Assembly: GCA_014904985.1 (NCBI GenBank)
Contig: MU128953.1
Location: 170,869-234,868, forward strand
Reading direction: 5' to 3'
Length of the DNA: 64,000 nucleotides
Origin: Hydnum rufescens UP504
Lineage: Eukaryota > Basidiomycota > Agaricomycetes > Cantharellales > Hydnaceae
In this document: in pieces, positions 11,936 through 24,500 of the stretch
Position numbering within the stretch: position 1 is the first letter of the stretch
Layout of the letters: each line of letters opens with the position of its first letter
Position numbers and translations under genes: made by a program
The notes under the pieces: model-generated
What the model was told of the DNA's origin: nothing
The model's input: the letters and a program-made list of their open reading frames with translations, nothing else
The model's database searches: none

Positions 11936-12994
11936 CATAGAGAAATGTCAGTGATCATTAAGCGGACATGTGTATAATATCAGTACCGTCCATAATAGAG
12001 TATAAATGTATATAATTGTAATACAGCCTGTGAGAATAGGGTAGAAATGGTTATAATTGTGGTATCGTCTGGTGAACGATAGGGTAGAAATGGCTATAAT
12101 TGCAGTATCATATGTGAGACAATAGAGTAGAAATCGAGGCAACTTGGGTATCGTCTGTGAGACGATAAGGTAGAAATGGCTATAATTGCAGTATCGTCTG
12201 GGAGACGATGGGGGAGAAATTGATGCAACTGGGTAACATTTGTGAGAGAATAGAGTAGAAATAGACCAAACTCAGGTATCGTCTCTGAGATGATAAGGCA
12301 GAAATGGCTGGCATGGCAGTATCATCTGTGAAACGATAGAGGAGCAATTGATGCCACTGGGTATGATCTGGGAGATGGTAGTGTAGAAATTGACATGACT
12401 CAGGTATCGCGATATTGATGGAGTTAATTGTGGCATCATCCATGAGGCAATAGAGCAAGAATAGATGCAATTGAGCTCTTGGCCATGAGATGAGAGAGAA
12501 GAAATGGTCAGTACAGATGTTTGAAGAATGGAAGACCCAGCTCCAAGGGTGGTAGAGGTAGCTCGGCGCGGATGATGTATGTGGAAAGATGTGTGCACTG
12601 AGAGTGATATGGAGTCAACTCTGTTATTTATAGCTTAGGTAATCATAAGAACACAATGTATAAGAACTCGGTAAGAGGTTTACGCATGCCCTACTTGTAC
12701 ACACTTGCCTACCAGATTACTGTATCTTTGAGAAAATATGGGAAATGGTCAGAAGCTCCGATATCATCTGATATCATCTGCGGGATGATGGCATAAGTTT
12801 GAAGAAAGCAGGATATCGTTCATGAGATAGGTGATAGAGTCAGTCTGAAGGAACTTGGACATCGTCCATGAGATGATGAAGTGCAATGGAAGAAACTATA
12901 ATATCATCTCAAGCATAAGTCAATTGTACGGAAAATTGTGCGGAAAATACATATCGGTAATCTCCGGCAGACGGCTCGTAACTGTACTTGGATC
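11936..12994 (+). repeat. Palindrome-rich 5' flank of cassette 1 gene 1
   Basis: From about 11980 to 12450, units of roughly 60 bp contain TATCGTCTG..GAGACGATA variants next to GGTAGAAATGGCTATAATTG. Sparser ATATCATCTG..GGGATGAT and CATCGTCCATGAGATGATG copies occur at 12760-12910. No gene is seen. The start codon of gene 1 follows at 12995. A weak TATTTATAG lies near 12621. Confidence 0.6.
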
Positions 12995-15900
12995 ATGACT
13001 GCCCCGAAACGCCAGCAATCCTCAAAAGGGAAGGCCTCAGAAAGCAGCCAGAGAGATGTATGTGATGCAAGTTGAAGGAAGGCTTTCCTGACATATCTAT
13101 TCTAAGGTCACAGATCGGCCTGAGGACTCATTCTCGCTATCGATTGCACCAGTCAACAATAACCAGAACCTACTGAGTGAGTTTGGCATGAACAAAGCGA
13201 TTAAGGACATGATGATTGGGCACTGCTCGGTTGATTTGAGCAGGGTAAAAAAAGATGGATGGGTGTTCGGGAAATGGAATCAACGAGGGATTGACCGCTC
13301 GCATGTAACTCGTATGGTGGAACGCCTGAAGCAGAAACGGATTGTGGACGAAGACTCGGGGATTGCAATTGCGCTTCGTCGTTCCTGGTTTACGACAACG
13401 TTAGAACCAACTCTGAATGGGAAGCTGGTCCAGGATCTACCCCTCCTAGAATTAACCCCCGAGGGCAAACAGGCTCAAGGACACGGTGAATTCAAGCCAT
13501 TCGGGGGTAATCATCGACGTGCAGCAGTCGAGTTCATCGTTCAGGATGTGAAGAGGCGACTCGAGATGGCCATGGATCGCCTCGATCTGGGCATGGATGG
13601 ACCTGACACGAAGACAACGCGTACGAAGGAACAAGAAGCAGACTATACAGCATGGGTGGAAAAGGAAACTCAGCTAATTGGGTATCTGAAGGGCGAATCC
13701 AAGTGGAATATGCTGTGGCATCTCAATATCTGGGATTTAGGTAAGTACAGTTAAGACTGATAGAGGGTATAATTCATAGTGAGAATGGACATTGAATAGA
13801 TGCGCTGGAATCGGTACAAGGATATTCGCATGAAGACATTTCGATTCATCTATCACGAAATTCGAATAAGTACGTCTACTTGGAGACGGACTCGGAACGC
13901 GTGTTCCTGGATCTCCGGGGCGTGCGGGAGGCCCTGGCCTCGGACGACAAGGCATGGGTACAGATGACGCAGAAATTGGCCTCTGGGCGCGACCTGAAGA
14001 TCACACTGGCCCAGCCTCAAGAGAATTTCAAGCGCGCGCTTGAGAAGCATCTCGAGGGCACGATTGGGATGTACAACTCGACGCAGAACTCGATGCTGTC
14101 ATCACCCTATGCTGTACGGATGATGTCGCGATATGTAGCGTTTGGCGATCATTACTTCAATGGCCAGTATGCGACAATCCGGGGATTGCGTGGGTTGATA
14201 GACCAGCATATGTGTGGAGTGCGTGCCTTTATCAATTTGAGTGAGAAAGGAGGAGACTAATTGGATATACATAGATAATATCTACGATCTTTGAGGTCAA
14301 CTGCCGAATCATACAGTTGGCTGGATCGAAGGAGCCTGTGGGAACACAGGAGGAAATCGACGAACTCGCGGACGACCGACGATCAAAGGTGTGGGGGACC
14401 GACTCGAAAGGGTGGTGGAAAATGTACAAGTCCGCTGGACGCCATGCCGGAGACATGGGATGGGTGGCAGAGGTGATGCCAGTGTTCGAGAGTGCATTCG
14501 ATTCAGCATTCGTGGCTGATGGTGTCATCGTGCAAGAGTTCATGACATCGACGAGGCCGTACATGGATGCATTCAAGGGGTACATGTCAGAGGTGATGAC
14601 GAAGTTTAGGGAGAAGGCAGAAGAGGATGGCCCTGAATCGAGGTATCTGACGATTGGAGAACGGCTTGAGTGGCTATTAGGGAACTGGCCGTACAACAAG
14701 GGTGTCCCGATGCCAGTTATTACGAATCGGATGATGGGATGGATGGAACAAAGGTTGAAGCCAATACAAGGAGGGATTGAGGAGGTGAGTCTTCAGATGT
14801 ATCTGAAGGTTGTCTCATGGACGATGGGAGTAGTGTATCGAGAATCCAACTTATCGTCTCACGGACGATAGGGGGTGTGCTGAAAATGTACCTTATCGTC
14901 TTGCGAACGATAGGGTAATCTCTGTCGTACCGCGATAATCTGGGGATTCATTCCACTTATCTCCAACTGTTAACGTTTCTTTCCTTCAGCTGGGTACCTG
15001 GTTTGATCCACTCGCCATTCATATGATCAATTTCTCGCACTCGAAGTCCAAGGCTCGAGATCTTTCCGCTGCAATGTTTGATTGTATCGCTCGAGATAGC
15101 GCGCTTCACGATGTATCCGATGCCATTGAACAGGTATCTGATTCCATAGATACTACAATTGTATTCAGACTCACTCTTGTCGCAGGTAGCTTTCTTCGTA
15201 CTCATCAATGCCCACAAGGTCATGGTGGATTTTACATCGGCCCTTTTTGACCTCCAACAGGAGATTGGTGTTCGCCCTGCCGCTAATGTGATCAAGAAGA
15301 TACCGATCCCTATGAGTACTGGGCGAAAGGGAAAATCGAAAGACGAGAAGGCAGCGGAGTCATTCTTCTCCTTGCTCACTCCTCCTGTTGATGCGGCCAC
15401 GATTGATTCCTCCTGGACGAAAATGAAGCCCACGATTGGGACTTCGAAAGCCGTGCACCGAGTATCTCCAGACATTGAAAAACGAATGTACGCAGTCACC
15501 ACAGTGGGGATGACGAAGGACTACGAATATGCCTTAATGTCGTTACTCGTCGAGCGGTATTTCGTCGACTCATATAGGCCTCGCCTGCTGGGCACGGTGG
15601 GAGGGGCGCAGGTGAGACAGCAGGTGACTGACATCCTGAGCTCATATTGGGAGCCCGAGGAGGAGAGCTCGATCACGACATTCCTATTCTGGGATGGTTT
15701 AAAGGGTGATCCGAAGGCATCAAAGGAAGGTCCCTTAATGTCGATGGCTGAGCGGAACCGCGCGACTATTGTCAAGGCCCTTCAACAGGGGAATAAAGAC
15801 TTCAATCAACGTATCATAAATATGGTCGAGAAAGGTAAACAGGCTCATGAGAACTTTGATATGAAGAGCCCACTGGGCAGCGGGATTCGGCGGGCGATTG

Positions 15901-17026
15901 ATAAACTCATCTGGGTAGGTCCCTGTTCACAACCCCGTTGTCAGTGGATTTGATTTTGAGGGATTTCCCTCTCCAGGAGCTCGAAGTTCACCAGGAACGC
16001 CAAATACTGGCACTCCATCCTAAGGGAGGGCAAAGGAGGACACTGTTCGAGTCCGACATCCCAACGTGGACGTACAAGCATGTTCAGTCTGTTGGGAGAC
16101 ACTTGTCTCCGCCTCACAGGGTGACGCCCGCGCGCAGGTTCGGAAAGCGGTCGGAACGATCGCTTAGTCTAGAAAAGGGGAAGGGTCCAGGTACTCGTAC
16201 TCCGCAAGCGGGGAGGAAGCCTACCTCATCAGATGAGGAGGATACTGACAGCGAGGAAGATGATGGCGAGGAACCGGAATCTGAAGAGGGTTCAGACACG
16301 GACGAGACTACAGGTGTTCAGGGACAACGCAGCCGTGGACATGATGATGGAGAGCGCGGCAGGCCTAAGTCGACAAAGGCCACGAGCAAAGGATCGACCC
16401 CCCAAGGAGCCGAGCGAGTTGGAACTGGTTCAAAGGCGAAGATTCACGTTCCGGGCACTCAGTCTACCGCGGGGCCATCGAGTCCTCATGCGCCGGATGT
16501 CGAGTCCAGATCGAGTTCGTTGTCAGAAGATGGACGACCGTTGGCTTCAGTGATTCCGGAGACATCAGTTCCTAAGGTGGCTGCTGCAGCCCGGACGTCC
16601 ACCAGTCGTGAAGGGGCTCAGACAGCTGCGGGTGGATCTGGATCGGGAGGAACCACGACGAGAACTGGCCTACGCTCTGGAGGGCCACCGGGTAAGTGAA
16701 AGGGACGATCTGTTGACATTTCGCTGGACACTTATGTTATCTATCCGAAGCGTCCATGGCCAAGCAGACAAGCACCGGCAGTATGAAACGTGGTCGTTCG
16801 TCAACCGATGCAGGTACCTCAATATTCGAATGTGCAGCAGGTTGTATCGTTCTGACTTCTTGCTTGCTTCCACCTTCACACAGCATCGTCGAAAAGGACC
16901 AAAACCAATGATCACTCAGGTATGTGATGTTGGAGCTGCCACTGACTGCTTGACAATCTCATACCCTGTCTAGCTGCGTCTGCGGCCACTCCGAACTATC
17001 AACGATTGACTCGTCCTGGATTTTGA
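12995..17026 (+). CDS. Cassette 1 gene 1, ParB-like motif protein (1121 aa predicted)
   Basis: Ten exons by splice rules and comparison with the paralogue at 37041: 12995-13057, 13107-13740, 13800-14218, 14275-14784, 14990-15133, 15186-15914, 15977-16691, 16751-16813, 16884-16919, 16974-17026; all phases agree and the sum is 1122 codons. Residues about 60-165 resemble a ParB/sulfiredoxin-type N-terminal domain: HCSVDL, then FGKWNQRG, a helix-like VTRMVERLKQKR, then FGGNHRRAA at about 153-161. The middle (to residue 833) is conserved with the paralogue but of no known family; recognisable blocks are NKYVYLETDSERVFLDL, SPYAVRMMSRY and RLEWLLGNWPYNKG. The C-terminal tail is disordered with a strongly acidic run (about 914-943) and basic KRTK-type clusters that could be nuclear signals. 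Two acceptors are AAG (13106, 16750), less usual. Function is inferred only: DNA binding, possibly to the surrounding palindromes. Confidence 0.7.
14852..14912 (+). repeat. Two palindromes in intron 4 of cassette 1 gene 1
   Basis: TATCGTCTCACGGACGATA at 14852-14870 and TATCGTCTTGCGAACGATA at 14894-14912. Both lie inside the intron 14785-14989. The equivalent intron of the paralogue (from 38816) carries five palindromes of the other family. Confidence 0.85.
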
Positions 17027-17159
17027 GCTATAGCGATGAACGGTGCTTGAAGCTTTGTAGAGGTCTTTGTCATGAATTCACCCCCCCGAATTGGATGTGA
17101 ATAAATATCGCCTTGTGATGATTAAACACATGCTGGATCGTAAGAATAAAGATATGGAA

Positions 17160-18600
17160 TGATATCGTTTGACAGACCGCGAACGGAGATTGGACGCTAT
17201 CGTCTCGGAGACGATAGGGAAAGAAATCGCAAACTAGAGAGACAATGGGGGAATCGAGGCTCCAGTGAAGATATAGAGTCCTATCGTCTTTCAGACGATA
17301 CGGGGAAGGAAACAGATCTTCGTTGTATTGTTTGTGAGACGATAGGATAGGGGACCGGTGTTGGATAATGGATCGTATCGTCTGTGAGACGATAGGATCC
17401 GTTATTGAACACTTTGGCCCTATCGTCTCGCAGACGATACGACCCAGGGTGCGATTCCATCCCCTGTCGTCTGTGAGACGATACGATCCATTATCCGATA
17501 CCACCTCCCTATCATTACACATGAGACAACACAAGATCGGATGCCTTCCCCTATCGTCTCGCAGACGATACGACCCAGTATTTGAGTCCTTCCTCTATCG
17601 TCTCACAGGCGATATGGAGAAGAAATCAGATTCTGGGATATATCGTCTGTGAGACGATAGGGGGAGGGTAATGGATATTGGATCCTGTCGGCGGCTCATA
17701 GATGATGATAGTGGATAGGACTAATATGCTGGAACCCATCGTCTGTTCGACGATGGGGTAGAAGAGTATAAAGCAAAACATGGGACCCTATCGTCTCATG
17801 GACGATATTGCATATATGATGGCACAACGGGGATACTAGGCACCACTACTTCGCCGATGATAGGATGGAAATCACGGAAGGGAGATATTGGACTCCATCG
17901 TCACACAGAGGATAGATTACGAAGAGTTTCTTCGAAATAGCATGTATTTGTCTCACAAACGAAGGAATATAATATACATTGCGTGAAGCACGCAATACAG
18001 GGTATCATTCGAGAAACGATACAGAAATCCCTTCAACCAATCGGATATCGTCTCGCAAACAATACTGTGGGGCCTATATGGGATCGCCTTGGGCATGACA
18101 CTCGAAACCAGATGTACTGTATAGAGGGTACCTGAATTGTGAGAGGACCTTGACCCAGATTTCACAGCGCACTGATATGAATCTCGGACATCAAAGAGAT
18201 CCAGAAGCCACCTTATCAGCAAGACACGTTAGTCTTGTTGATATTGGTGGCAACATCACGTCAATACCGAGATTGACATTATGCGCGTGAAATGTGGATG
18301 AAAGGACGAAGAGGGGAATACAAAATGAGAAGGGGACATCTGGGCTTTATATGCTGAATGGAAATGTATGTGGCGCAGTTCCAGATGAAGGATCTCAGGG
18401 TGATCGCTCATTCTAGATCTGGGACATATCCGCTTCGGCAGAGCTTTCTTCGACCCAATAGTTTGGTCTCATCACTCCTGTTTATTCACACAACAGGGTC
18501 GTGCATGGGTCACGTCTGGGGCGTGTCTGGAATTTTCTACAGATGACTGAGTCGCAGCTCGAGCAGGTCCAATATCGGCGATTGCTTCCCGAAAGAGGGT
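17160..18600. repeat. Dispersed TATCGTC..GACGATA palindromes after gene 1
   Basis: Some twelve palindromes between 17195 and 17780, spaced 40-70 bp, such as CTATCGTCTCGGAGACGATA and TATCGTCTGTGAGACGATAG, with unrelated spacer sequence. Three weaker ones follow at 17880-18070. From 18071 to 18600 I see no gene and no repeat of note. The palindromes, not the spacers, are conserved, which argues for selection on the site or for gene conversion. Confidence 0.7.
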
Positions 18601-20965
18601 CACAGATCAAGATCAAGATGATCCAATATCGTGTCACGGGCGACAGGATTTCGGGATATTATCGGATATCGTTTGGCAAACGATAGGGTCGCAGATCAAA
18701 GTGATCGGATGTCATCTCACGGACGTCAAGACGTCCAGATATCACCGGGTATCGTTTTGCAAACGATCGGGTCCCAGATCAAGATGGTGCGATATTGTCT
18801 TGCGCATGACAGGATAGTTTGCGGATATTATAGGGTATCGTTTACCAAACGATAGGGTCGCAGATCAAGATGATCGGGTATCTTCTCACGGATGATAGCA
18901 TAGTTTTCGCATATTATTGGGTATCGTTTGGCAAACGATAGGGTCACAGATCAAAATGATCAGGTGTCATCTCACGGACGTCACAATTTCCAGTTATCAT
19001 CGGGTATCGTTCTGCAAACGATAGGGTCGCAGATTAAGATGATGCAATATCGTCTCACCCACGACAGGGGAGCTTCCAGATACTGTCGGGTATCGTTTTG
19101 CAAACGATAGGGTCACAGATCAAGATGATTCGATCATGTCTCACGGATGACTGAATAGTTTTCGGATATTATCGGGTATCGTTTGGCAAACGATAGGATC
19201 TGGCGACCCTATCGCTTTCCAAACGATCCCGATAATATCCGCAAACTACTCTGTCCTGCGTGAGAAGATATCCGATCATCTTGATCTGTGACCCTATCGC
19301 TGCAAACGATACCCGATAATATCCCGACATCCTGTCATCCGTGAGATGATATCCGATCATCTTGATCTGTGACCCTATCGTTTGAAAACGATACCCGATG
19401 ATCTCTGGAAATCCTGACGATATCCGATCATCTTAATCTGTACCCTATCGTTTGCCAAACGATACCCGATAATATCAAAAACTATTCAGTCATCGTGAGA
19501 CATGATCGAATCATCTTGATCTGTGACCCTATCGTTTGCAAAACGATACCCGACAGTATCTGGAAGTCGTGTGACGATAGATCTATCTGATACGATGATA
19601 TGTGAGTCGTGATGACTGTCATTTTATCTGTGACTATGTTTCAAAGATACCAATATATGAAACTTGTACACGTAGAGATCGATATCTTGATGGACTATCG
19701 ATCTTGATCGCATCGTCAACGAGATACTGATGGGACGTGTGCGTCGAGGTCGAGTCATCGATGTATTGCAAACGATGATATGTCGGATCTATTCGTCATT
19801 CTGCTCACGCGAGTCAGAATTTCAGATGAATCGATCGGGTATCGTTTGGCAAAGCGATAGTGGGTCAGCATCAAAATGATCAGAAGTCATCTCAGGGACG
19901 ACAGGATTTCCAGATATCATCGGGTATCGTTTGCAAACGATAGGGTCACAGATCAAGATGGTGCGATATGATCCGGTATCGTTTCACAAACGATAAGGTC
20001 ACAGATCAAGATGATCGGATATCATCTCGCCGATGACAGGATGTCGGGATATTATCGGGTATCGTTTTCAGACGATAGGTTCACAGATCAAGATGATCGG
20101 ATATCTTCTCACGCAGGACAGAATAGTTTGCGGATATTATCGGGTATCGTTTGGAAAGCGATAGAGTCGCAGATCAAAATGATCAGATGTCATCTTAGGG
20201 ACGACAGGATTTCCAGATATCATCGGGTAGGGTCACAGATCAAGATGAGGCGATATTGTCTTGCGCATGACAGGATAGTTTTCGGATATTATCGGATATC
20301 GTTTCACAAACGGTAGGGTCACAGATCAAAATAATCGGATATCATCTCACGGACGACAGGATGTCCAGATCTCATCGGGTATCGTTTTGCAAACGATAGG
20401 GTTGCGGATTACGATGATGGAATATCGTCTCACCCACGACAGGGGAGCATCCCCATATTGTCGGGTATCGTTTGGCAAACGATAGGGTCACATATCAAGA
20501 TGATTCGATCATGTTCCACGCATGACAGGATGGCTTCCGGATATTACCCGGTATCGTTTTGCAAACGATACGGTCACAGGTCCCAATGATTCGGATTGCA
20601 TCTCACGACGTCAGGATACCTCCCGGATATCATCCGGTATCGTTTCTCAAACGATACGGCCCCAGATCAAGACTATCTGGTATCGTCTGAGGATAATTGG
20701 ATAGCTATAGCAGATGAACCGGAATCATCTCCCAGACGACAGAATCGCGGCTCGAGATCCACTATTGTTGATGACTTTCGAATATCATCCGGCGTTGTTT
20801 TGCAAACGCCACGTCCCAGCTCGAGATCCACGACATGCCATAGGGGCACTCGATGATACTGCGGTATCGTCTCACTGACGATAGGGGCACTTTCTGGAAT
20901 CTCCCCACAGCCTCTCGCAGACGATATGCTCAATCTCTTGAATTATTTCTCATCCTCTCACAGAC
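18601..20965. repeat. Long palindrome array with TATCGTTT..AAACGATA variant and internal inversion
   Basis: Units of about 85-180 bp combine GGGTATCGTTTGGCAAACGA (plus TAGGGTC), CACAGATCAAGATGATCGGA and a second palindrome like ATCATCTCACGGATGA. The block 19205-19560 is in reverse orientation relative to 18600-19200 and 19835-20660, with a sharp switch at about 19200-19205. Near 20690-20965 the sites return to the TATCGTC..GACGATA form. No protein-coding signal is seen. Confidence 0.75.
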
Positions 20966-21533
20966 GATAGGGTCCAGAACCATACCCGTCTGTACATGAT
21001 ACACATTCTACATGTCAGCCTAACCCTCTTATATCAGAAATATCAGATTTCCACTTCCATTATTTAGCTCTGGAACCATGACTGTCTGTGTCTCCCACCA
21101 TTCTTGCTCCACACTTGTTGGGCCTTGGGACCTCGTCTCCCGAATCCTTCTTCTATTATCGCTTTCACCTTTCTCCCTCCCCTTTCTCTCCCTGTACTCA
21201 ATGATATCCACTTCTCTGATAAGATCATCCGACAATCCAATCAAAACTGAAATCACCTGCTTGTCGAGTCCATACTTTCACCCCTGTTTCCCTCCAATAA
21301 CCCTGGTCATTCAATTCCCAAGCCCATCACTGCTGGTCTACCGCATCTACAGACCTATGTTAGATCCCACAATGCTCCACGCCCTGGTATCATCTCCTCA
21401 ACCTCTCGCCATGGCTGGCACGTTTGCCCCTTCGGGCATTGCCCTCGGCTTTCTCCATTTCTCATTCATAGTCTGCCCCAAACCCCAATCTTTTCTCCCC
21501 ACTGCATTCTCAATCCACTCTTCACGACCCATC
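20966..21533 (+). other. Upstream region of cassette 1 gene 2
   Basis: Pyrimidine-rich leader without palindromes. An open frame is continuous with the chosen start at 21534, but its content (Ser/Leu/Pro-rich from C/T tracts) is not conserved in the paralogue, so I treat it as 5' UTR or promoter. CTTATATCAG near 21028 is only a weak TATA candidate. Confidence 0.45.
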
Positions 21534-24500
21534 ATGCCATCCGAAAATGACGACGCTGTCTCCAATGGCTCCATTGATGATGATCTAGATGATCTTGGGT
21601 AGGCTACTCTGTTATTGTCTTGTTCCCTCCTTCATCACCAGCTGTCTTTTAGGAATGATGATCCTCTGGATGCCTTTGAGGATAATAATGGTGATCCACC
21701 TGATCCACGAGCCACACGTCATCTTGAGATCGATGCCATCCACCCAGCACTCCATGCTGATGATTCTTGCCGTCAGACCGATATTGCAGCTGCTGTGACA
21801 TCCCCTTGGGTGCATCTTCCTTCAGAACGTGATGCCTATCTCTCCATGCCCACTGTCCCAATCCCTCTCTCTCGTCTTGAAGACTACTATATAAACCGGC
21901 GGTCCCACTCTGCAGCCGATCTTCTCCGTTCACGCATCAAGATTATCGTTGATGCAAAATACTCGCTTGATCCTAGGTCTGACCATGTCCAAGTCACCAC
22001 TCCCACTCACCGCCTCGATTATCGCCTCACTGTGTCTGACAGGCTGGGGCTGTCTGCCATCATTCCCAATCAGCCTGGGGACCATAATTTTTCATTTCGG
22101 CTCGACTTGCGCAAACCATACCGTCATTTCAACGATAATTCAGGCCTCCTTGGCTTTGATCCCGCTGGCTCGATGCTTTTCATAGGCTACCGTGGTCAGG
22201 ATGAAGCATGGCTTGCCATGGCCCCGCATACGATTGATGACCCCACTGAACTTCCGGACCCAGGGTTCAAGTCTGGTCCCACCCTACTGTCTCGTGCTCA
22301 TTATCGCATGATTATATCATTCCTTGCCTTCGTTCTTGCCAAGAACACCGACCTATCATTCATTTGTTATGATACATATGGAATTGACCTGACTGCGAAG
22401 GCACCTGCATTCCAGGATTATTTTAGCATCCTGTTTGTGGTCTATTCCCACTTCAGTGTGATCCCTGCTGACGACGTCTCCACCCTCCCTAGGGACCCTG
22501 AGTATCCCACTATCGAGATGAGGCTCGAGGACCTCACTCTGATGGACGTGCATATGTCAACCGACTGGGATGAATGGGTTGCTCGTGCTCCTGATGCCTG
22601 GCGAGAAGACGGTTGGCTTGAATCCCACATCCCGATCACGCTCACCTGCAAGTTTGGTCAGGACCAACCTATCGGGAATCCGAATCAAGCTGATATCTGG
22701 GAACACGAGAGAGACTACTCAAAAATCCGATTCCTCTCTTTCGCTCTTGCAAGTGACCTCCGGTCTGTTTTGTCCATTCATGCTGGATGTATTGCCATCT
22801 CAATCCATTTTGTAGTGCACAAATTGCTGAACGGTTTGACAACATCCCCACGGAGCAAATTATTGCAGAGAATCAGGATCTGTTGTACGATTCTTGGGAT
22901 CCTGACCTTCGTAACCGCATCCGCGACCTTGATGCTCTGCCACTTGTAGATGAAGATGGGAATGAGGTCCGGATCTACGATGAGGAAGGTTGCCGTGTCC
23001 TCCGCCGATTTGCTGTGGTAGATGTCAATCAACCCGCATGTGGAGTGTTGCTCAACCTCTCCACATGTGAAGCGCTCTTCAATCTCGACCCGTCCCAGCT
23101 AGATGATGGCGAGTGCCCCATCCACCTCTCGCTATATCCGCAGGCATATCTCCGCTCTGTTGGTCATGCCCAGGCCAACGGGATTCTTCCGGACTTCCAA
23201 GTGATTGTCAATCGATTGAACGACGAGATCACACGTCCAGACCGTGCAGATGATCAGAGCGATGATGATGATGAGGAATGGGATGAACATCGTCGTCCAC
23301 CTGCCCTCCGAGGTGTAAAGTTTCAGGCCTATAACGAGATGGTCCACCGCTTCACTGATCGACATGGTGGAATGAGGGTCCAAAGAGGCGCTGTCACCGC
23401 GGCTGCTGCTGGTCGATATGCCCGGGATGCAAAGGACTGTCAGTCCGCGACGAAGACCTGGGATGCTGTCAAAACACTCCTTCCTCACGAGCACATGTCA
23501 GAGCAACTCTCTCCTGCGAATTGCCCACGAGATCTTCGCCTCGAGCAGGTATACAACCTGGATCTCCATCGATTGCCAGAGGAGCGCCGGAATGGCAGGT
23601 ATGGATGCAGAGTATTAATGTATCCATCTACTGACTCATCTATGGCATCTAGATACATCTATACGAACATTATTGTCCCTCTCACAAAGGGCTGGGAAGT
23701 ACCCGCTATCGCATCCCAGCTCAAGCAGCATCTCTCAATCTACACCTCAGATGTATGTGCTTCTGCCAGTGATTTCCAATATTAAGAATCCCACTGACGT
23801 CAACTGACAGGCTTACCCTGCGTTGTTCGACTGGGTCACTTACCCAGTCCAGGCGATGCTTGAATCTGCCTGGCAGACTGTCCAACTGTCCCAGGCTCCA
23901 TCGTTTCCCTCGCCATATATGATTGAGGTCATTGCGGTCTTGGAGCGTGCTCTTGCATACGCCTATACCGGAAGTGCAAAGCTTCTGAGCAGATCGTTGA
24001 TGCAGCCGTTGTTCACATCTCGCGCTCTTGTGGATCATGGGTTTCCAATGCTAAGCCAATCCATTGTGACCATGAAGAAGGATAGGAGCACGAACAAGTC
24101 ATTCGTCTCGGTCTCATCATCTGCCTGGCCATGGAATCAAGAAAGAAAGGCACCTGCGACATGTTCTGATGGTGCCCAGAGTGTCTACTACTCGAAGAGG
24201 TTATACAATGTGAGTACTGCCTTTCTTATCTCTTTCTGGGTTTCTGGCTCTTCGGGGAGCATCATAGTGTTGCTCTGCTATCGTTTTGGAGACGATAGCC
24301 TCTATTATTTTGCTTTTCATGTTTACTCTGTTATCGTCTTCGAGACGATGGCCTGTGTTTTCTCAGTTTTTCCCTCTACCCTGCTATCGTCTTTGAGACG
24401 ATAGTCTACATTCTCTCAGTTTTGGCTTTTACTCTGCTATCGTCTTCAAGACGATAGCCTGCGTTATCTCAGTTTTGGTTTTTACTCTGCTATCGTCTTT

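Noticed and set aside
16670..16915. Minus-strand open frame across the gene 1 tail
   Set aside because: It is antisense to exons whose phases and splice sites are consistent with the plus-strand gene.
21078..21533. N-terminal extension of cassette 1 gene 2
   Set aside because: The frame is open, but the sequence is low-complexity and has no counterpart before the cassette 2 start, whereas the 65-bp first exon is shared.
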